DNA of 64,000 nucleotides from Amylostereum areolatum (lineage: Eukaryota; Basidiomycota; Agaricomycetes; Russulales; Stereaceae): positions 248,001 through 312,000 of the forward strand of contig SAXG01000017.1 of NCBI GenBank assembly GCA_012932865.1, written 5' to 3'. The notes beneath the pieces are model-generated. The model did no database searches, had not been told where the DNA came from, and saw only the letters and a list, made by a program, of their open reading frames with translations. Each line of letters starts with the position of its first letter. The first letter of the stretch is position 1. A program made the position numbers and the translations under genes. Positions 47,801 through 59,462 of this stretch are shown piece after piece.

Positions 47801-50016
47801 TTATGGTGCTAGGCCGTCCGCAACCACGGTCATTTCCCTCCTTGCGCTTGGGGCGTTGCTCCCGAGCGCCTCGACTCGTAGCGGCAAAGTCCCGTTAGGC
47901 CCTCGTGGCCCCGGACTCCACGAGTTTCGATTGTTGAAGCTTGGCTTCTTCCTCACACTGACTTTATAAGCAGCACGAATGGCCGCTGTGCCACTGCCAA
48001 CGACCGAGCTCACGCTCATGCCCAGGAGACCCATAGCGCCGCTCGTGAGGGACACCGCGCGGGATGGAGCGGCTGACAACCCGTCTGTAGGTGATATGGG
48101 AGGTGATGAGCGATCTGCACTGGAACCTGTGCTCGTGCTCGCAGTGGAGAATGGGGGAAGGACGACTGGGGTGCATGAAACAGGCGATCGTGACGAAGAT
48201 CGTGATGAGCTTGAGAAAGATGCATTGGAGGCCGAGCGTCGGCTGGTTATCGAAGACCAGTCGCTGATAGAATGTTCATCGGTCTGATCAGGGTGTAATA
48301 GAGATGCTGGAAGGGTCATTGGGAAGGCTTTGAGATATTCTTCTGGTAGCTGAGAGGGTGTGCGAGAGGTGATACTAGAGACGTCCGACAAGTCCTTGGC
48401 TGGGTCTGCAGGTTGCGAATGCTCAGCGACTCGTTGCTTCCACACAGCGAGGTTGGATTCACACTGTAACGCGTACTCGAGACATGCTGTACGAGGTTGT
48501 TGAAAACGAGATAGTAGGAGAATACGACAACTTGACTCACAGGGCATGCCTCGAGCAGTGAGGCTGAATAGTGGCGACGCGAACGTTTGAATGAAAAACA
48601 CTTGGGATCGTGCTTCCTCCAGTGGTCCGTCCACGGAATTCACCGATGTCGGCATATTCAAATATTGTTCCAAAACAGCCTGCGACGTCCACTCGTCCGC
48701 CAGTGCGTTTGCCCAATGTTGAGATACACCTAAGGGTCGACACTAGGAATCGAATGTTAGTGGGAGACAGCAATCACAACAAGGACATGGCATACAGGAT
48801 TACTGATATCTGCGCATTTGATGAGGGCTTGGCATAACAGTACCCTTCTGGACCAGTCGTCCGTTTCGTGTCCTTCAACAAGTTGTGTAAAGCGTGCCAT
48901 AAACTCTCCGTGTACCCGCATATCCGTAGCAAGGACTGTCTCGAGCATGAGTTTCCTGAACGTGGCTCCCGTTGACGGGTTATCGACGAGGGAGGCAAGG
49001 CCTTGACGCCGAAGAACATGAAGAAGGATGGTGCAATGTAGGTGTTCGAGGGCGGATTTATCATCATAGAGCGACGAAAGAGGCGCCTTCGCATTTTTCT
49101 GGTGATCGCGTAAACGAAACGTTTTGACTGAGGCATACCGAACTCTTACCATGAACATGTTGGTGAACCCAGGGTGGCCGACGTCATGCCCAATAGATGC
49201 CACGTAGAGGCAGAAAAGGTCGAGTGGGGTCAGACAAGACGCCAAAGGGTCCATGGAAGCTAAGTGTGGTTTCCACAGTGTATGCTGAGAGTTCAAGAGG
49301 TAGGTGACGGGAGGAACCCTGCCCGCCGCCGATAGAAACCGATGGATCGCTTGGAGGACATCCAAGGCGTGCTGGAAGTTGTGATACGAGTTCTGTACAC
49401 GGTAGGCCCTGCGCAGGCTACGCAGGAGCTCTGTGATGCGCCCTGCAAAAGGTCTCACCACAAGTCCCGAGCATGAAAAAAATGATGAACATACCCATAT
49501 CCACTTGCGCCGCCTCACTAACGCCCTCGATAACGAGTAGTGTCTCGAACAGGATGATGGCGCAATACATGACCTCTTCATCAGGAAGTTTGTGGGGTTC
49601 AAAGTTCCAACTGTCGAGGGATTGTATGAGACGTATTCGGGTGTCCTCCGGGATGACGATGGGAGCGCTGGGAAAGTGTGAGTTGAGAGTTGGTGGGGGA
49701 GAGATTGTGCGTACGATTCTTCCTCGCTGTCGACGGCGAGATGAGTATGGGTGTACATATCGCTCAGAAGTTCGGCATAGCTAGACGCGAAGAAGGTTTA
49801 GAAAAGTTGCACGACCATAAGCGAGTACACGACGCACCAAGGGTTCTCCTCGGCCTGATCCCAGCCTCCCCAGCCTTGTCCCAAACCTTGGGTACCGAGA
49901 GCGAGAGCGAGACCGCCGACGTCAACGCTCCTCCTTCTCGATTGACCGACCAGACAGCGAATGTTCTCCTCGGAGACAGGCATGTTGGTAGGATATGTCG
50001 GTGTCGAATTGGGCAT
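47801..50016 (-). CDS. Class I 3',5'-cyclic nucleotide phosphodiesterase
   Basis: Hydrolyses cAMP and so limits PKA signalling. Seven exons join in phase to about 630 residues. After a short N-terminus with QSRRRSVDVGGLALALG comes AELLSDMYTHTHLAV, then LDSWNFEPHKLPDEEVMYCA and the catalytic domain: NSYHNFQHALDVLQ, the metal motif GHDVGHPGFTN, LEHLHC, LATDMRVHGEF, CADISNPCRPL and WTSQAVLEQY. The tail is Ser/Pro/Thr-rich and ends with basic KVSVRKKPSFN and VVADGLAP. The start is chosen at 50016 (MPNSTPTYPT); 49983 is equally possible, and the frame is open to 50295 with only low-complexity hydrophobic sequence. The RRRS near the N-terminus is a PKA consensus. Confidence 0.92.
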
Positions 50017-51192
50017 AATCTGTCGCGAAGGCGGTGTTAGAGCGCTGGAGGGAGAGAAAAAGGCCCAATGGATGGCCAGGTGTATGGGAAGAGGGATAAT
50101 ACAGAGGATAGGTGAGAACGTGAGGAAGAATGGGGTACTGTTGCTTGTGAGAGGAGGAAGGACGGAGAGGGGGATTCGGAGAGGAGGAGGAGGAGAGAGC
50201 AGGGACGGCAGTTGGCGGGCGGTCGCGTGGCTTGGTGGCTTCCCACGTGGGAATCTCGGCTGCCTCACCGCTTTCCGTCCCCGAGGCCGACTCAACGCCC
50301 GACCTCCGTCAGTGCTCTCCTTTGTCTCCGCATCCTCGACCGCCGTAGAATGCAGCGCTCACCCAGCGCTCAATACGGCCATTGTATTATTTCTCTTGCT
50401 TGGTGAACGCCTGTGTCAGGTCATGCAAGATACGCTGCCTGCTCACCGTGTAATCGATTCAGATTCTCTTCATCCACCCACCTTCTTCTCCTCGGATCCA
50501 GCGGTGGCTCCGTTACATAGCATCCCAAACCTTGTCGATGCGCGATAGACGCACGGGAAGACAAGGTGGCGTCTGTGTTTGGGCGAGAGTTACCATATCG
50601 TGCACAAGGGCACGGCGTCATGCGGTGAGCAAAATGGACGCCTTCCTCCATTTGTGGTCGCTTGGGCTCCGGCCGGATGTCTGTCCAAGATGTCAGCGTT
50701 CTTCACTTCACCTTGCTCTATGGTTCACGAGTGGTACATCCCCATAACGCATTCAGAGGACAATGCAGGGAGTAGAAAGGCAAAAGACGGTCAATTCCGA
50801 GACGGTTTATAATTATATCGAGGCCACATGGTTGTCTTTCATGTTCGAGGCTCGGACATTCCTCCGTACTCGTGCGCAGCCTTGCTTTGTGAACGTATCT
50901 ATCTATCTATCTTACGTATGAGCGCGATTCTGCATGCCTCTGGCCTCGTCGCAGGTCCGATTTTTGGAAAACTCTCTCAATATGATCGCTATCGAAGCCA
51001 AGCACCCGGGTGCCCCCCTGTGCAACCGATAACATGACTTCCTCAACCAAATGAGATGGTCGAGCAATGGTCGAGTATTGGACGTGGGCCGCAAAGACAG
51101 CCTAGGAGGATACCCGCGCTTGCAAATGTAGATCGCCGATAGGCACATAAGTATAGTTACATTGAAAACACAAAAATAGTTTATGCGCCCAG
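50017..51192. other. Intergenic region
   Basis: Promoter of the phosphodiesterase plus 3' flank of the alpha/beta hydrolase. 50040-50220 is G/A-rich on the plus strand (C/T-rich in the sense of the phosphodiesterase). Contains a short TATC repeat. No gene supported. Confidence 0.45.
50896..50912 (+). repeat. TATC tetranucleotide microsatellite
   Basis: About four TATC units in a row. Confidence 0.85.
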
Positions 51193-52476
51193 TCAAAGCT
51201 TGCTCGACAAGTGAGCATCGCGACGATGAGATGATCGCAACAACTCCGCAAATCGTCTAGTGAGCCTGTCCGGACAGTCCCATTGAGCCTGAAGGAATCC
51301 TATCAGCAAAGGCACAATATCTCGAGAGAACTTGGGGGACGTACGAAGTGATTCGCACCCTCCAAGAGGTAGAATTCCATCGCTCTTGTGGGTTTGCCCG
51401 CTTTTATGTGTCTTATGAGCTCGTCCTCCAACGCCCACATTGTGCTGACGACCTCCAGTAAAGAGTGTTCACATTGTAGCACCAATACTGGAACTTTCTT
51501 CCAGAGCGCCTGATTTTCAGTCTCCCAAAATAACGCGCGGTTCCGATTGCGCTCGAATACCTCGAGAGGGAACCTACGCGAGACATTATCCGAATGGAAG
51601 AGGCCGTATTTGCTAGTAGTCGCGTTTTGTTCGTCCGGGGTCATGCGGTCGAGCGTGGGAGGAGCAATAGGATTGTCCGGAATAACGGTGGTGAGGCCAG
51701 AGATTTCGCGAGATGAAACGGACGGATGTTGGTAGTACGCGGAGACCCATGTCTTGAAGCGAGCGAGGCGTTCGTCAACAGAAAGTGAATAAGACGCCAA
51801 CGGAGGGATGAATGTCGGGTTGTCCGGGAGTTCTGGGAACGGGAGGCCAACAGCCCAGAGAGGACCGTCTACCCTCGAGCGTTAGACAATGCTCTAGGTA
51901 CGTGATGATAAAACCTGCCATAAAATATGTATGATCGAAGGTAAGGCTCAATCGCCATTCTGGTAGTCGCGGGAATTGTATCCGGATTTCCGAACAGCGC
52001 AAGAAGAAATGCATTCGCGGATGACCATCCCACGACAGCTAATCCTCCTGCTTCGCCGCCGTTGTCCAGCACGTTAGATCGAGGTATAGATTGAGTGCGA
52101 ATAAACCAGGCGATGAATTCGGCGATCTCCAAAGCTCTGGAACGCAGGTAAGCCGCGTTATCATCTACGCTTCGACCTGGTTTGGCCAAACGCAGCTCCT
52201 CTTCGCTTAATGGTGTAGAGCCCGGGTAGTCGCGGCGGTTGAGGAGAACAATACGGAGATTGTTGGAACGTGCAAATGGAAGCATGGGACGGAAGATAGC
52301 TATAGTTGAGTCTTTTCAGCTGCATGAACTTCACGCGAATGTAGAAAGGGCAACGTACCTCCATGAATACCCGTACCATGTACGATGATCAGAGTTGTAT
52401 ATGTGTTGTTTTTGAGCGGTCCAGAGTCTTCGTAGTAAAACTCTGTCCCATGATCGTTGACGGGTGCTACCGGCAT
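51193..52476 (-). CDS. Alpha/beta hydrolase fold protein
   Basis: Four exons (52359-52476, 51919-52299, 51345-51868, 51193-51288) join in phase to 372 residues. It opens MPVAPVNDHGTEFYYEDSG, followed by LIIVHGTGIHGAIFRPML (oxyanion-hole strand), LLNRRDYPGSTPLS, the nucleophile elbow VVGWSSANAFLLALFG (G-x-S-x-A), a cap region, an acid strand VPVLVLQCEHSLLEVV and the catalytic His in LLEGANHFAQWDCP. No signal peptide, so probably intracellular; substrate unknown. Similar proteins are common in Agaricomycetes. The second intron (51869-51918) must start with GC to keep phase (Tyr-Asp-Gly-Pro-Leu). The 3' half of the gene is well supported by splice phases. Confidence 0.85.
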
Positions 52477-54722
52477 GGTCGGATTGCTGAGAGGGGGTGC
52501 TGGCAAAAGACACAGCTCCTGCCTCCACGCAATTTAACAGTCGCCGCAATGCCCACGCTCACTGCGCCGTGAAAACACGAAAACATGACCCACGATGTCT
52601 GCCCCAAACCCGACCTGTCATTCCCATGGCAGTCTCCAGAAGTCTCCAGACCGCTTGCTGTATAAATAGAAGAGGCGGCCTTATCTGTCAAAGAAGGAGA
52701 GGTCGCTAAAACACTTGGCATTCATGAGGTCGGGTGACGATGGTGAGAACCGAATACAACTCGCGGCATTGAACACAAGTAGAAATTCGCGGTTCAAGTT
52801 GCGGAACGGCGTCATATTCGACAACAACTAGGTGAGCACGAGTCGAGTCGGAGAGAGCGAGCAGGCGGCGTAGCTGCGTGGTCGTAGACGGTGTTCTGGT
52901 AGGTTAGCCGAGTCCAGAGTACATCAGCCCCAGTGAGAATCGGTGCGAAGGATTTGAGACGCGGCGGAAGATTTTTGGATGCCAAGACGTGTGCCAAAAT
53001 CCATCGTTGCCGTCCTATGGCTTCAAAAAAATGGCACACTTTTCTTGAACGTCACGACAGATTTTTGAACCTGGCAAAACACATAGGACCATATGTGACA
53101 ATATTGGATGGCATCAGGCCTGCATGTATTTACATATTGCTCCCTTGCTTGAACCAAATTGAAGCATTCTGAATGGCACACAACAAGAAGATTATGGAAC
53201 CAGCTTGCATTACATGCTTATGGAAAACTAAGTACATAGTGCTAAGTACACTCGAGCCCACACGCCGATAGCCACCCCTATAACTTGAACTTCAAGCACC
53301 CCCTCTCCAGCATTATGCAGCCTACGTCTCTTGGCCAACTTGACGGACAGCTGACAGGCTTTCTCTGCAGCTCAGTGCTCACTAGAGGCCAGATGTTAGA
53401 AAGAAACTTAGCGGCAACGGAGGAACGTACCATGCGCGTAGCGTGTATGATAGACGGCGATGGACCACCAGGCTGACCCTACACCATATATGCAATGCGC
53501 CCACATCCTTCCGAGGCATCGGCACCAAAGCTGGGGGACGAATTTCCTACAAAGAAGACCTCGACATGAGTGAGTTATTGGTGTAAGAAGGGTGGAAACA
53601 CACCGGATGTATCATGTCACTGGCTCACTGGCTCGCCGGGAGCCGATTCACCCAATGTGTGACACATCGAACAAGACACAGCACGCATTTACAAGGAACT
53701 CGCGACGGACCGAAGCCCTTCACTGCATTGTGGAACAGATTCCGAGCGAGGTCAAATGGCGGCATGTCGTGGTTCTTGAGGCTCATCCTCGTCGTGGAGA
53801 GGACGACCGGGGACGACGACTAGTAGCACGTCGGTTGTTTGATTCGGGACTTTGCGTGGACGAGCTGGATCCTGGGAGTGGAAGGCGGAAATGAAGGAGG
53901 GAGAAAGGTGCCGTGCCGTTGACTGGAAGGAAGGGAGGGTGGTAGAGCTGGTGGAAGGACACGAAGACCTACGAAGACGCTAAGTCGAAGTGCGAAGTTG
54001 CGCAATGCTCGAGGACTTACATAAGCCTACGAGTCGACGACCTTTCCGTTTGTTCTCACGAAGTTGTTTGCATAGGAAGACCTCGTTGGATTGAGAATCT
54101 GAGAAAGGCGAAATTTGAAGAGCTTCAATCATCTTCAGTTTCCTTACATTGCCGTTGACTTTAGCAGCCGTTTAATATGCTTCCCCTCGCGCGTAAGTAG
54201 GTGACTCATAGCGTGATCTCACTGGACTTCGAGGAGGGTCGAAATCCTTCATTTTTTGGCACTCCTTGGTCTTGGCATCCAAAAGCCTTCCGCCGCGTCT
54301 CAAATCCTTCGCACCGATTCTCACTGGGCATCAGCGGTGACCAGGTTGGACCAGGCTTACAGTTACACGGCGCACGGCGTAACTTAAGCTGAGAATCCAG
54401 TCACTCACGTGACCTTCCCATCTACAATCTCCCTCAGTGAAAGTTCTGAGGAGCCCCCTGTCTGTGTCTATACCTTTGCACTTGCGATCCTTTAATTTCG
54501 GGACCTACAGGAACCATCTAAACATCCGTCTCTAGGACTTCTGCTCGGTCGATACCTATCGTCTTCACCTGCCATTCAGTACGACCTCCTGGGATCTCAC
54601 AAGCGCCGTTCGCACCGTCAGTCGATGAACCATATAGCCTTTTAGCCCACTGACACTACAGTGCAGACACGAACTGTTCCGTATTACAGGCGCTGCTTCC
54701 CAACGATACCCCTTCTCTCGCC
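52477..54722. other. Gene-poor intergenic region
   Basis: About 2.2 kb. A TATAAATAG at 52660-52668 (plus) has no convincing gene downstream; the frame MRSGDDGENRIQ that follows is 35 codons. Small ORFs at 53285-53476 and 53592-53894 show no motif. 53870-53940 is G/A-rich. Probably regulatory sequence for YVH1 and the hydrolase. Confidence 0.4.
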
Positions 54723-56743
54723 ATGGAAGTGGAATATCAGCACATGAACGAGATTCTACCCGGTCTATGGGTCGGCGACATGCAAAGTGTCAAGGATGTC
54801 CAGACCCTGCAGGAGAACAACATACACAGCGTACTTTCTGCCATGCGAGGCAAGGTCGCCGTGAACGAGGTACCTGGTCCTGCTGCTTTAAATATGTTGT
54901 TTTTGAACGCTCTATGTTGCAGACATTCCTCAAACGCCAAATATTGCTCGACGACACAGAGGATGCCGACGTTTTGCAACATCTTATACCTGCCATCACT
55001 TTCATACAAGCGGAGCTTGAGAAAGGCAGAGGGGTTCTAGTGCACTGTCAAGCGGGCATGAGTACGCGATTCCACCTCTTGAGCATATCTTGGACCTACA
55101 GTCTAGTTTGATCAGGTCGAAGTGCAACTCTCGCTGCTGCCTACGTCATGTACTCCAAGGGTATCGATGTGCAGTCAGCCATTGAACTTATTCAGAAGGC
55201 CCGACCGACGGCTCAGTGCGTACCTCATATCTTGTCACCATCAACGCCAACATTGTATCACTAGGCCTAACATCGGGTTCATGAACCAGCTGGAGATTTT
55301 TCATCAAGCTTCCTTCAAAGTATCGAGAAGGGATAAAGCCACGAGGATGTTCTATCTCGAGCGCGCCGTCGAAGAAATCATGAGTAAGGTTCTCGTTCGC
55401 GTATGTTGGGCTTCTCTCATTCCAGACCAGACGGGGATGGATCGCCCGAAACAGACATGTTTGCCAAGTTTCCTCGTACACCGTCCGACTCCGCGCCTGC
55501 CACGCCTGGCGGACCTCGTCGTCGTATCCGCTGCAAAATGTGTAGGTACGTACCCGACTTTCCTAGTGCAATACCTGTTCTCATCCACCTCATAGAATTG
55601 AGCTTGCATCGCGCGAGCACATGCTCGATCATGGACAGCTTGGTCCACCTACACCGGCGATGGCATTATCTCCCTCTGGATCCCGTCGACCGTCGATGAA
55701 CGATCCCCGGCCCGCGGTCAATATATCCCGCAGACCTTCAGCATCTTCTCGCAGACCCTCCGTCAGCGTTCAACCACGATCACGACTCAATTCCTCTGTT
55801 ACGCGCCGACCTTCGATAGAGGGTGGTGTCTTCGTCGGGTTGGCGGCGTCTCTGTCAATGTCGGCGCTCGAAACGGAGGACGATGAACCGGATCCTGGAC
55901 GCAGAGATGGGGCCGCTCGCCGCGCATCTGTGCGCTCGCCTCGGGCTTCGACCACGGCAGGAGCACGTCCTCGGCGGCCATCTGCTCCGGAAAGCGTTGG
56001 AGGTCTCCACGGGCTTTCCACCCTCTCTATGTCAGCACTTGACAGCGACGACGACGACGACGAAGTCGATCTCAAAGTTGCACCCAAGTCTGCGCCGATC
56101 ACCAAAACGACCCCGGACACTGTGTCATACTTCACACAATCTGCCGCCGCATCCGCCGCACCTGTCACGAAAGCCATCTCAGATACTGTCCAGGAGGATC
56201 GTCCTACATCTTCGCAGAACACATCCACCGCGGATGCTCCAACGCATTTACCACCCGCCTCATCGATACCCACGGCGCTGCAACACCCGTCCGATATCGC
56301 AGCGCAACTGTACGCAAACCCCAAGCTTGCCGCCCTTCGCTCCCCAGCGCCTCTAGGAATGACACCCATCCAGTCACATGCACGTCCAGTGGACAAGTCA
56401 AGCATCAGCCCGCCGATATTAATGAACAACAAGTGCTCTGGATATTTTGTCGAACCAGTACGTCGTTTATCGCACGAGCCCTGGGTTATCTCTGATTTTA
56501 CATGCTCTAGATGGAGTGGATGGAGTTCTTCCTGCAGGACGGTCAGCTTGCAGGAAAGATCTTGTGTCCAAATAAGAAGTGTGGAGCGAAGCTGGGCAAC
56601 TATGATTGGGCAGGTGTATGCTGCAGTTGCAAGGAGTGGGTTGTACCGGTGAGTTGTTTATTCGTGCCCCTTCGTCTTGCATCAACCTACTTTGCTCTTA
56701 GGGTTTCTGCATCCACCGCTCGAAGGTAGACGAAATTGTCTGA
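54723..56743 (+). CDS. YVH1: Dual-specificity phosphatase Yvh1
   Basis: Atypical phosphatase that releases Mrt4 from pre-60S ribosomes; the zinc domain, more than catalysis, is needed in yeast. Eight or so exons join in phase. It starts MEVEYQHMNEILPGLWVGDM; the active site VHCQAGMSRSATLAAAYVM (C-x5-R) spans the exon 2/3 junction. After ARPTAQPNIGFMNQLEIF comes IRCKMCRIELASREHMLDH, the first zinc half, then an unusually long disordered linker (about 230 residues) with repeated RRPS sites and two copies of LSMSAL followed by acidic residues. The C-terminal zinc half reads CSGYFVEPMEWM, LCPNKKCGAKLGNYDWAGVC and PGFCIHRSKVDEI. Ends at 56743. Confidence 0.95.
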
Positions 56744-57293
56744 ATCCCTTGCATGGACGGTTTGCTTTGTACCAAATATCTCCTCGGCTTCCGAAGTATC
56801 TGATCTGGGCTTTCGTTTGAATAATAGGAGCACATATGCACACCACGGACGTACATACGCCCGCGGAAATCTCAAACTCACTTCGACCTTACCGTACGAA
56901 TACACGATAGCGAGACAAAATCATCGCTTACTTACACTCATACGCACTATAGCCACAAGACACACTCATCACAACTTCCGTGTAGCCATACGACTTGATG
57001 TAGAATAAGCGCAGTTGACAGATTTCCTCTAGGTACCTCGATGTAACTCCGCTGTTCTTTGTCGCCATTCTCTTCAGTCCAACATGTGTTGCAAAGAGAA
57101 CAGCACATATAGGTATGTATAGAATTACTTGACATTAATTACACTATTGCACACAGAAGGCGTGGTTGGTCCACCGATCAGCCCCGTCCCACCTTGATCT
57201 CCAAAAATACAACGTGGAAGTGGGCTACAGTGAAACGATAGAGCAATAAATCCAATTCCCCCCCCCCCCCCCCCCCCCCCCCCCATCCTACGT
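56744..57293. other. Convergent spacer with a long C tract
   Basis: 3' ends of YVH1 and the minus-strand Ser/Pro-rich gene. Holds the C27 tract. No gene seen. Confidence 0.5.
57258..57284 (+). repeat. C27 mononucleotide tract
   Basis: Twenty-seven consecutive C (G27 in the sense of the minus-strand gene), nine bases beyond that gene's stop codon, so probably transcribed in its 3' untranslated region. Confidence 0.95.
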
Positions 57294-57944
57294 TTATGAG
57301 GAAGCCACCGAAGATCGTCTTGAGCCGGAAGGTCGGTCCAGGCGGTACGGGTGTGCGCGTGCACCTCTGGCGACGCGGCGGCCCGAGGCATGGAAGCGGG
57401 CGAGTGAGCTACTGACGAGAATGAGGGGGGAGCCAGGCTTGACACAATCGAGTGCATTTGGTGAGCAGGGGACTGTCGGCGCGAGGTTGGCGGCGGCGGG
57501 GATCCCAGGTACCGTGAAGACAAGGACGGCGTCGGCCTCCTCGAAAGAGTTTGCGAGGATCATGCGCACGTAACGGCGAGGGGGAGGAGGAGGGGGAGAG
57601 GGGGAGAGGGAAGTACTGCCTGTGGAGGCGGAGGGTGGGGGCGACACGGATGATGTACTGGAGCCCGATGTACACGTCGATGAAATGGAAGCTTGTCGTT
57701 GGCGATGGTGCCAGGAGTTGGTGTTGGGGGACGTGGTCGTAGCCTGGAAATTTTGAGTTAGTTGGGGGGTGTAATTTCCTTGGTTGACAGAAAGGCGTAC
57801 GTGACGGTTGAAATTAGGGTAGAGCTTGAGAATTGTAGGCAGAAAGGGTTTGGGGGAAGGCATGGGCAGGTTGAGGGATCGCAAGGAAGGAAGGGTAGGA
57901 CGATCCGTAGATGAGGAAGGAGCGGTCATAGATGATTGATACAT
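57294..57944 (-). CDS. Ser/Pro-rich hypothetical protein with conserved C-terminal part
   Basis: Two exons (57801-57944, 57294-57743; intron 57 nt, in frame even if retained) give 197 residues starting MYQSSMTAPSSS. A short motif LNLPMPSPKPFLPTILKLYP, then a Ser-rich stretch and PPPPPPRRYVRMILANSFEE, ADAVLVFTVPGIPAAANLAP and LILVSSSLARFHASGRRVAR, which looks folded. The end is basic and Ser-rich (SGSRRSSVASS). The in-frame ATG at 58253 would add a hydrophobic N-terminus and is less likely. No known domain; function unknown. Confidence 0.55.
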   Translation of the reverse strand: MYQSSMTAPSSSTDRPTLPSLRSLNLPMPSPKPFLPTILKLYPNFNRHVRLSVNQGNYTPQLTQNFQATTTSPNTNSWHHRQRQASISSTCTSGSSTSSVSPPPSASTGSTSLSPSPPPPPPRRYVRMILANSFEEADAVLVFTVPGIPAAANLAPTVPCSPNALDCVKPGSPLILVSSSLARFHASGRRVARGARAHPYRLDRPSGSRRSSVASS

Positions 57945-58668
57945 GTGGGCGGTGGATGAACTTGATGGAGGGTTTTGGAAGACACAGATGTTGGATAGCG
58001 ATGTGGGATAGCAATGTGAAGAGAAAGGTTGGGATGTCGCCGGGGTGCTGAAGGCCTGCCTTATATGCGAGTGATGAGGTGCGTGAAAGGGAGAGAGAGC
58101 CGAGAAAGGGTATATCGGAAGAGGAGATGACAAGTCAGGAGGAGGGAGGAGGATGGAGACCAGAACCGGCGAAATGCGTGTTGCTTTATACATCCTGCGA
58201 AGGGATCGGCACACGACGAATCCATGGCAAGCAGTTGTTGAATAACGAGGCAAAGGTGCTTCGCGGCTATAGTTCCGTCACTCAATAAGCTTCCAGAGTG
58301 AGCCATTGGCGTCCGGAACGTGGTTGACATTACAATAGGAAGGGCGCATCATTGTCCACACCATTTTATGTAAGCGCCCGTTCGGCTCTTACGTTGTTGA
58401 GTCCACGAGCGATGATGAGTGTTCAGCATGTCCAGTGCGAACCGTCTTGAGAAAGAGTATTTGAAGCAAAGGAGAGTGGAACAACGCAAGGCAGCAGCAG
58501 GACAGTCGTGTCGATGGCGAAGACCGTACCACTACGGACCCGACAATGGAGGCTGCGGTCAGGTTTGTTTGCATCTATTTGGCTCTGTGGGTGGCAGTCC
58601 GCGACAAGAGTACGCTTTCTTTTGTTGATCCTTTGCCTTCAGCGTCCCCTTCTCCACAATAACCACAC
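57945..58668. other. Divergent promoter region
   Basis: Between the Ser/Pro-rich gene and RPC19. G/A-rich on the plus strand at 58080-58160 (C/T-rich leader for the minus gene). No other feature seen. Confidence 0.45.
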
Positions 58669-59462
58669 ATGGCTGACCCGAACCCCAAGATCGCGATCGT
58701 ACGCATGCTTCTTGGCCAGGGCTGCATCTTCCTCACACTGTTGTCTCCTCCCAGATGAAAGGCGCCGCGCCGGATTTGTCTGCTGCCACTTACCAAATAT
58801 TCAACGAGACGCATACACTTGGGAACGCTTTGCGCTGGATGATCATGAAAAAGTGTGTGGTGTACTCCTGAGTAATACCCTCCTCTTATGCCTGGACCCC
58901 CCCAGCCCCAAAGTGGAATTTTGCGGATACAGGTGAGCATTCGGTTATCCCCTGGTCTCGTCTCTTTTGTTTCCCCCGTTCCACGCAGGCGTCCTTTCTA
59001 TGCCCTTAAGCGCCACTTTATTTCCTGTCTTTTCATCCATACCGTGAGGAGTTCCTAGATCGAATGAAGAATCGTTGTCTGCTTTGTTCTCCAGCGCATC
59101 TCGGCCCTGCGTTCACTTTCATCACCGGAAAGTCGAACGTGTTCTTTGTCTTCTCTTTTTCTTTGTCTTTTCTCTGAGGCGTCCGCATCGGCGTTCCGTG
59201 TCGTAGTTCCTGATAACCTTTCCAGCGCACCGCACCCCTCTGAAAATCTCATACAACTGAGAATACAGATGTATGGTGCGTGATGTTCTTCAGGCTTTAT
59301 TGGCGACGTAATTCATCTTGCTGCCTGGCAGACGGCCTCTCCTCGCTGAAAGCCCTTCTCGCCGCCCTCGAAGACCTGGACAAGCTGTATGAGACCATCG
59401 AGGACGCTTATAGGGCTAGCCTGGAAAACGACACCTACGAAGTCTGGGAGGAGAAAAGTTAG
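58669..59462 (+). CDS. RPC19: RNA polymerase I and III subunit AC19
   Basis: Small alpha-like subunit shared by RNA polymerases I and III; pairs with AC40. Five exons (58669-58698, 58755-58852, 58906-58932, 59226-59275, 59332-59462) join in phase to 111 residues, the right size. Sequence shows ATYQIFNETHTLGNALRWMI, the family dimer motif, then KNPKVEFCGYSAPHPSENLI and LRIQMYDGLSSLKALLAALE, ending YEVWEEKS. The third intron is 293 nt, by far the longest certain intron in the window, with several long C/T-rich runs. Confidence 0.93.

Noticed and set aside
52477..52506. Upstream extension of the alpha/beta hydrolase
   Set aside because: Would start at TTG, not ATG; the ATG at 52476 fits the family start.
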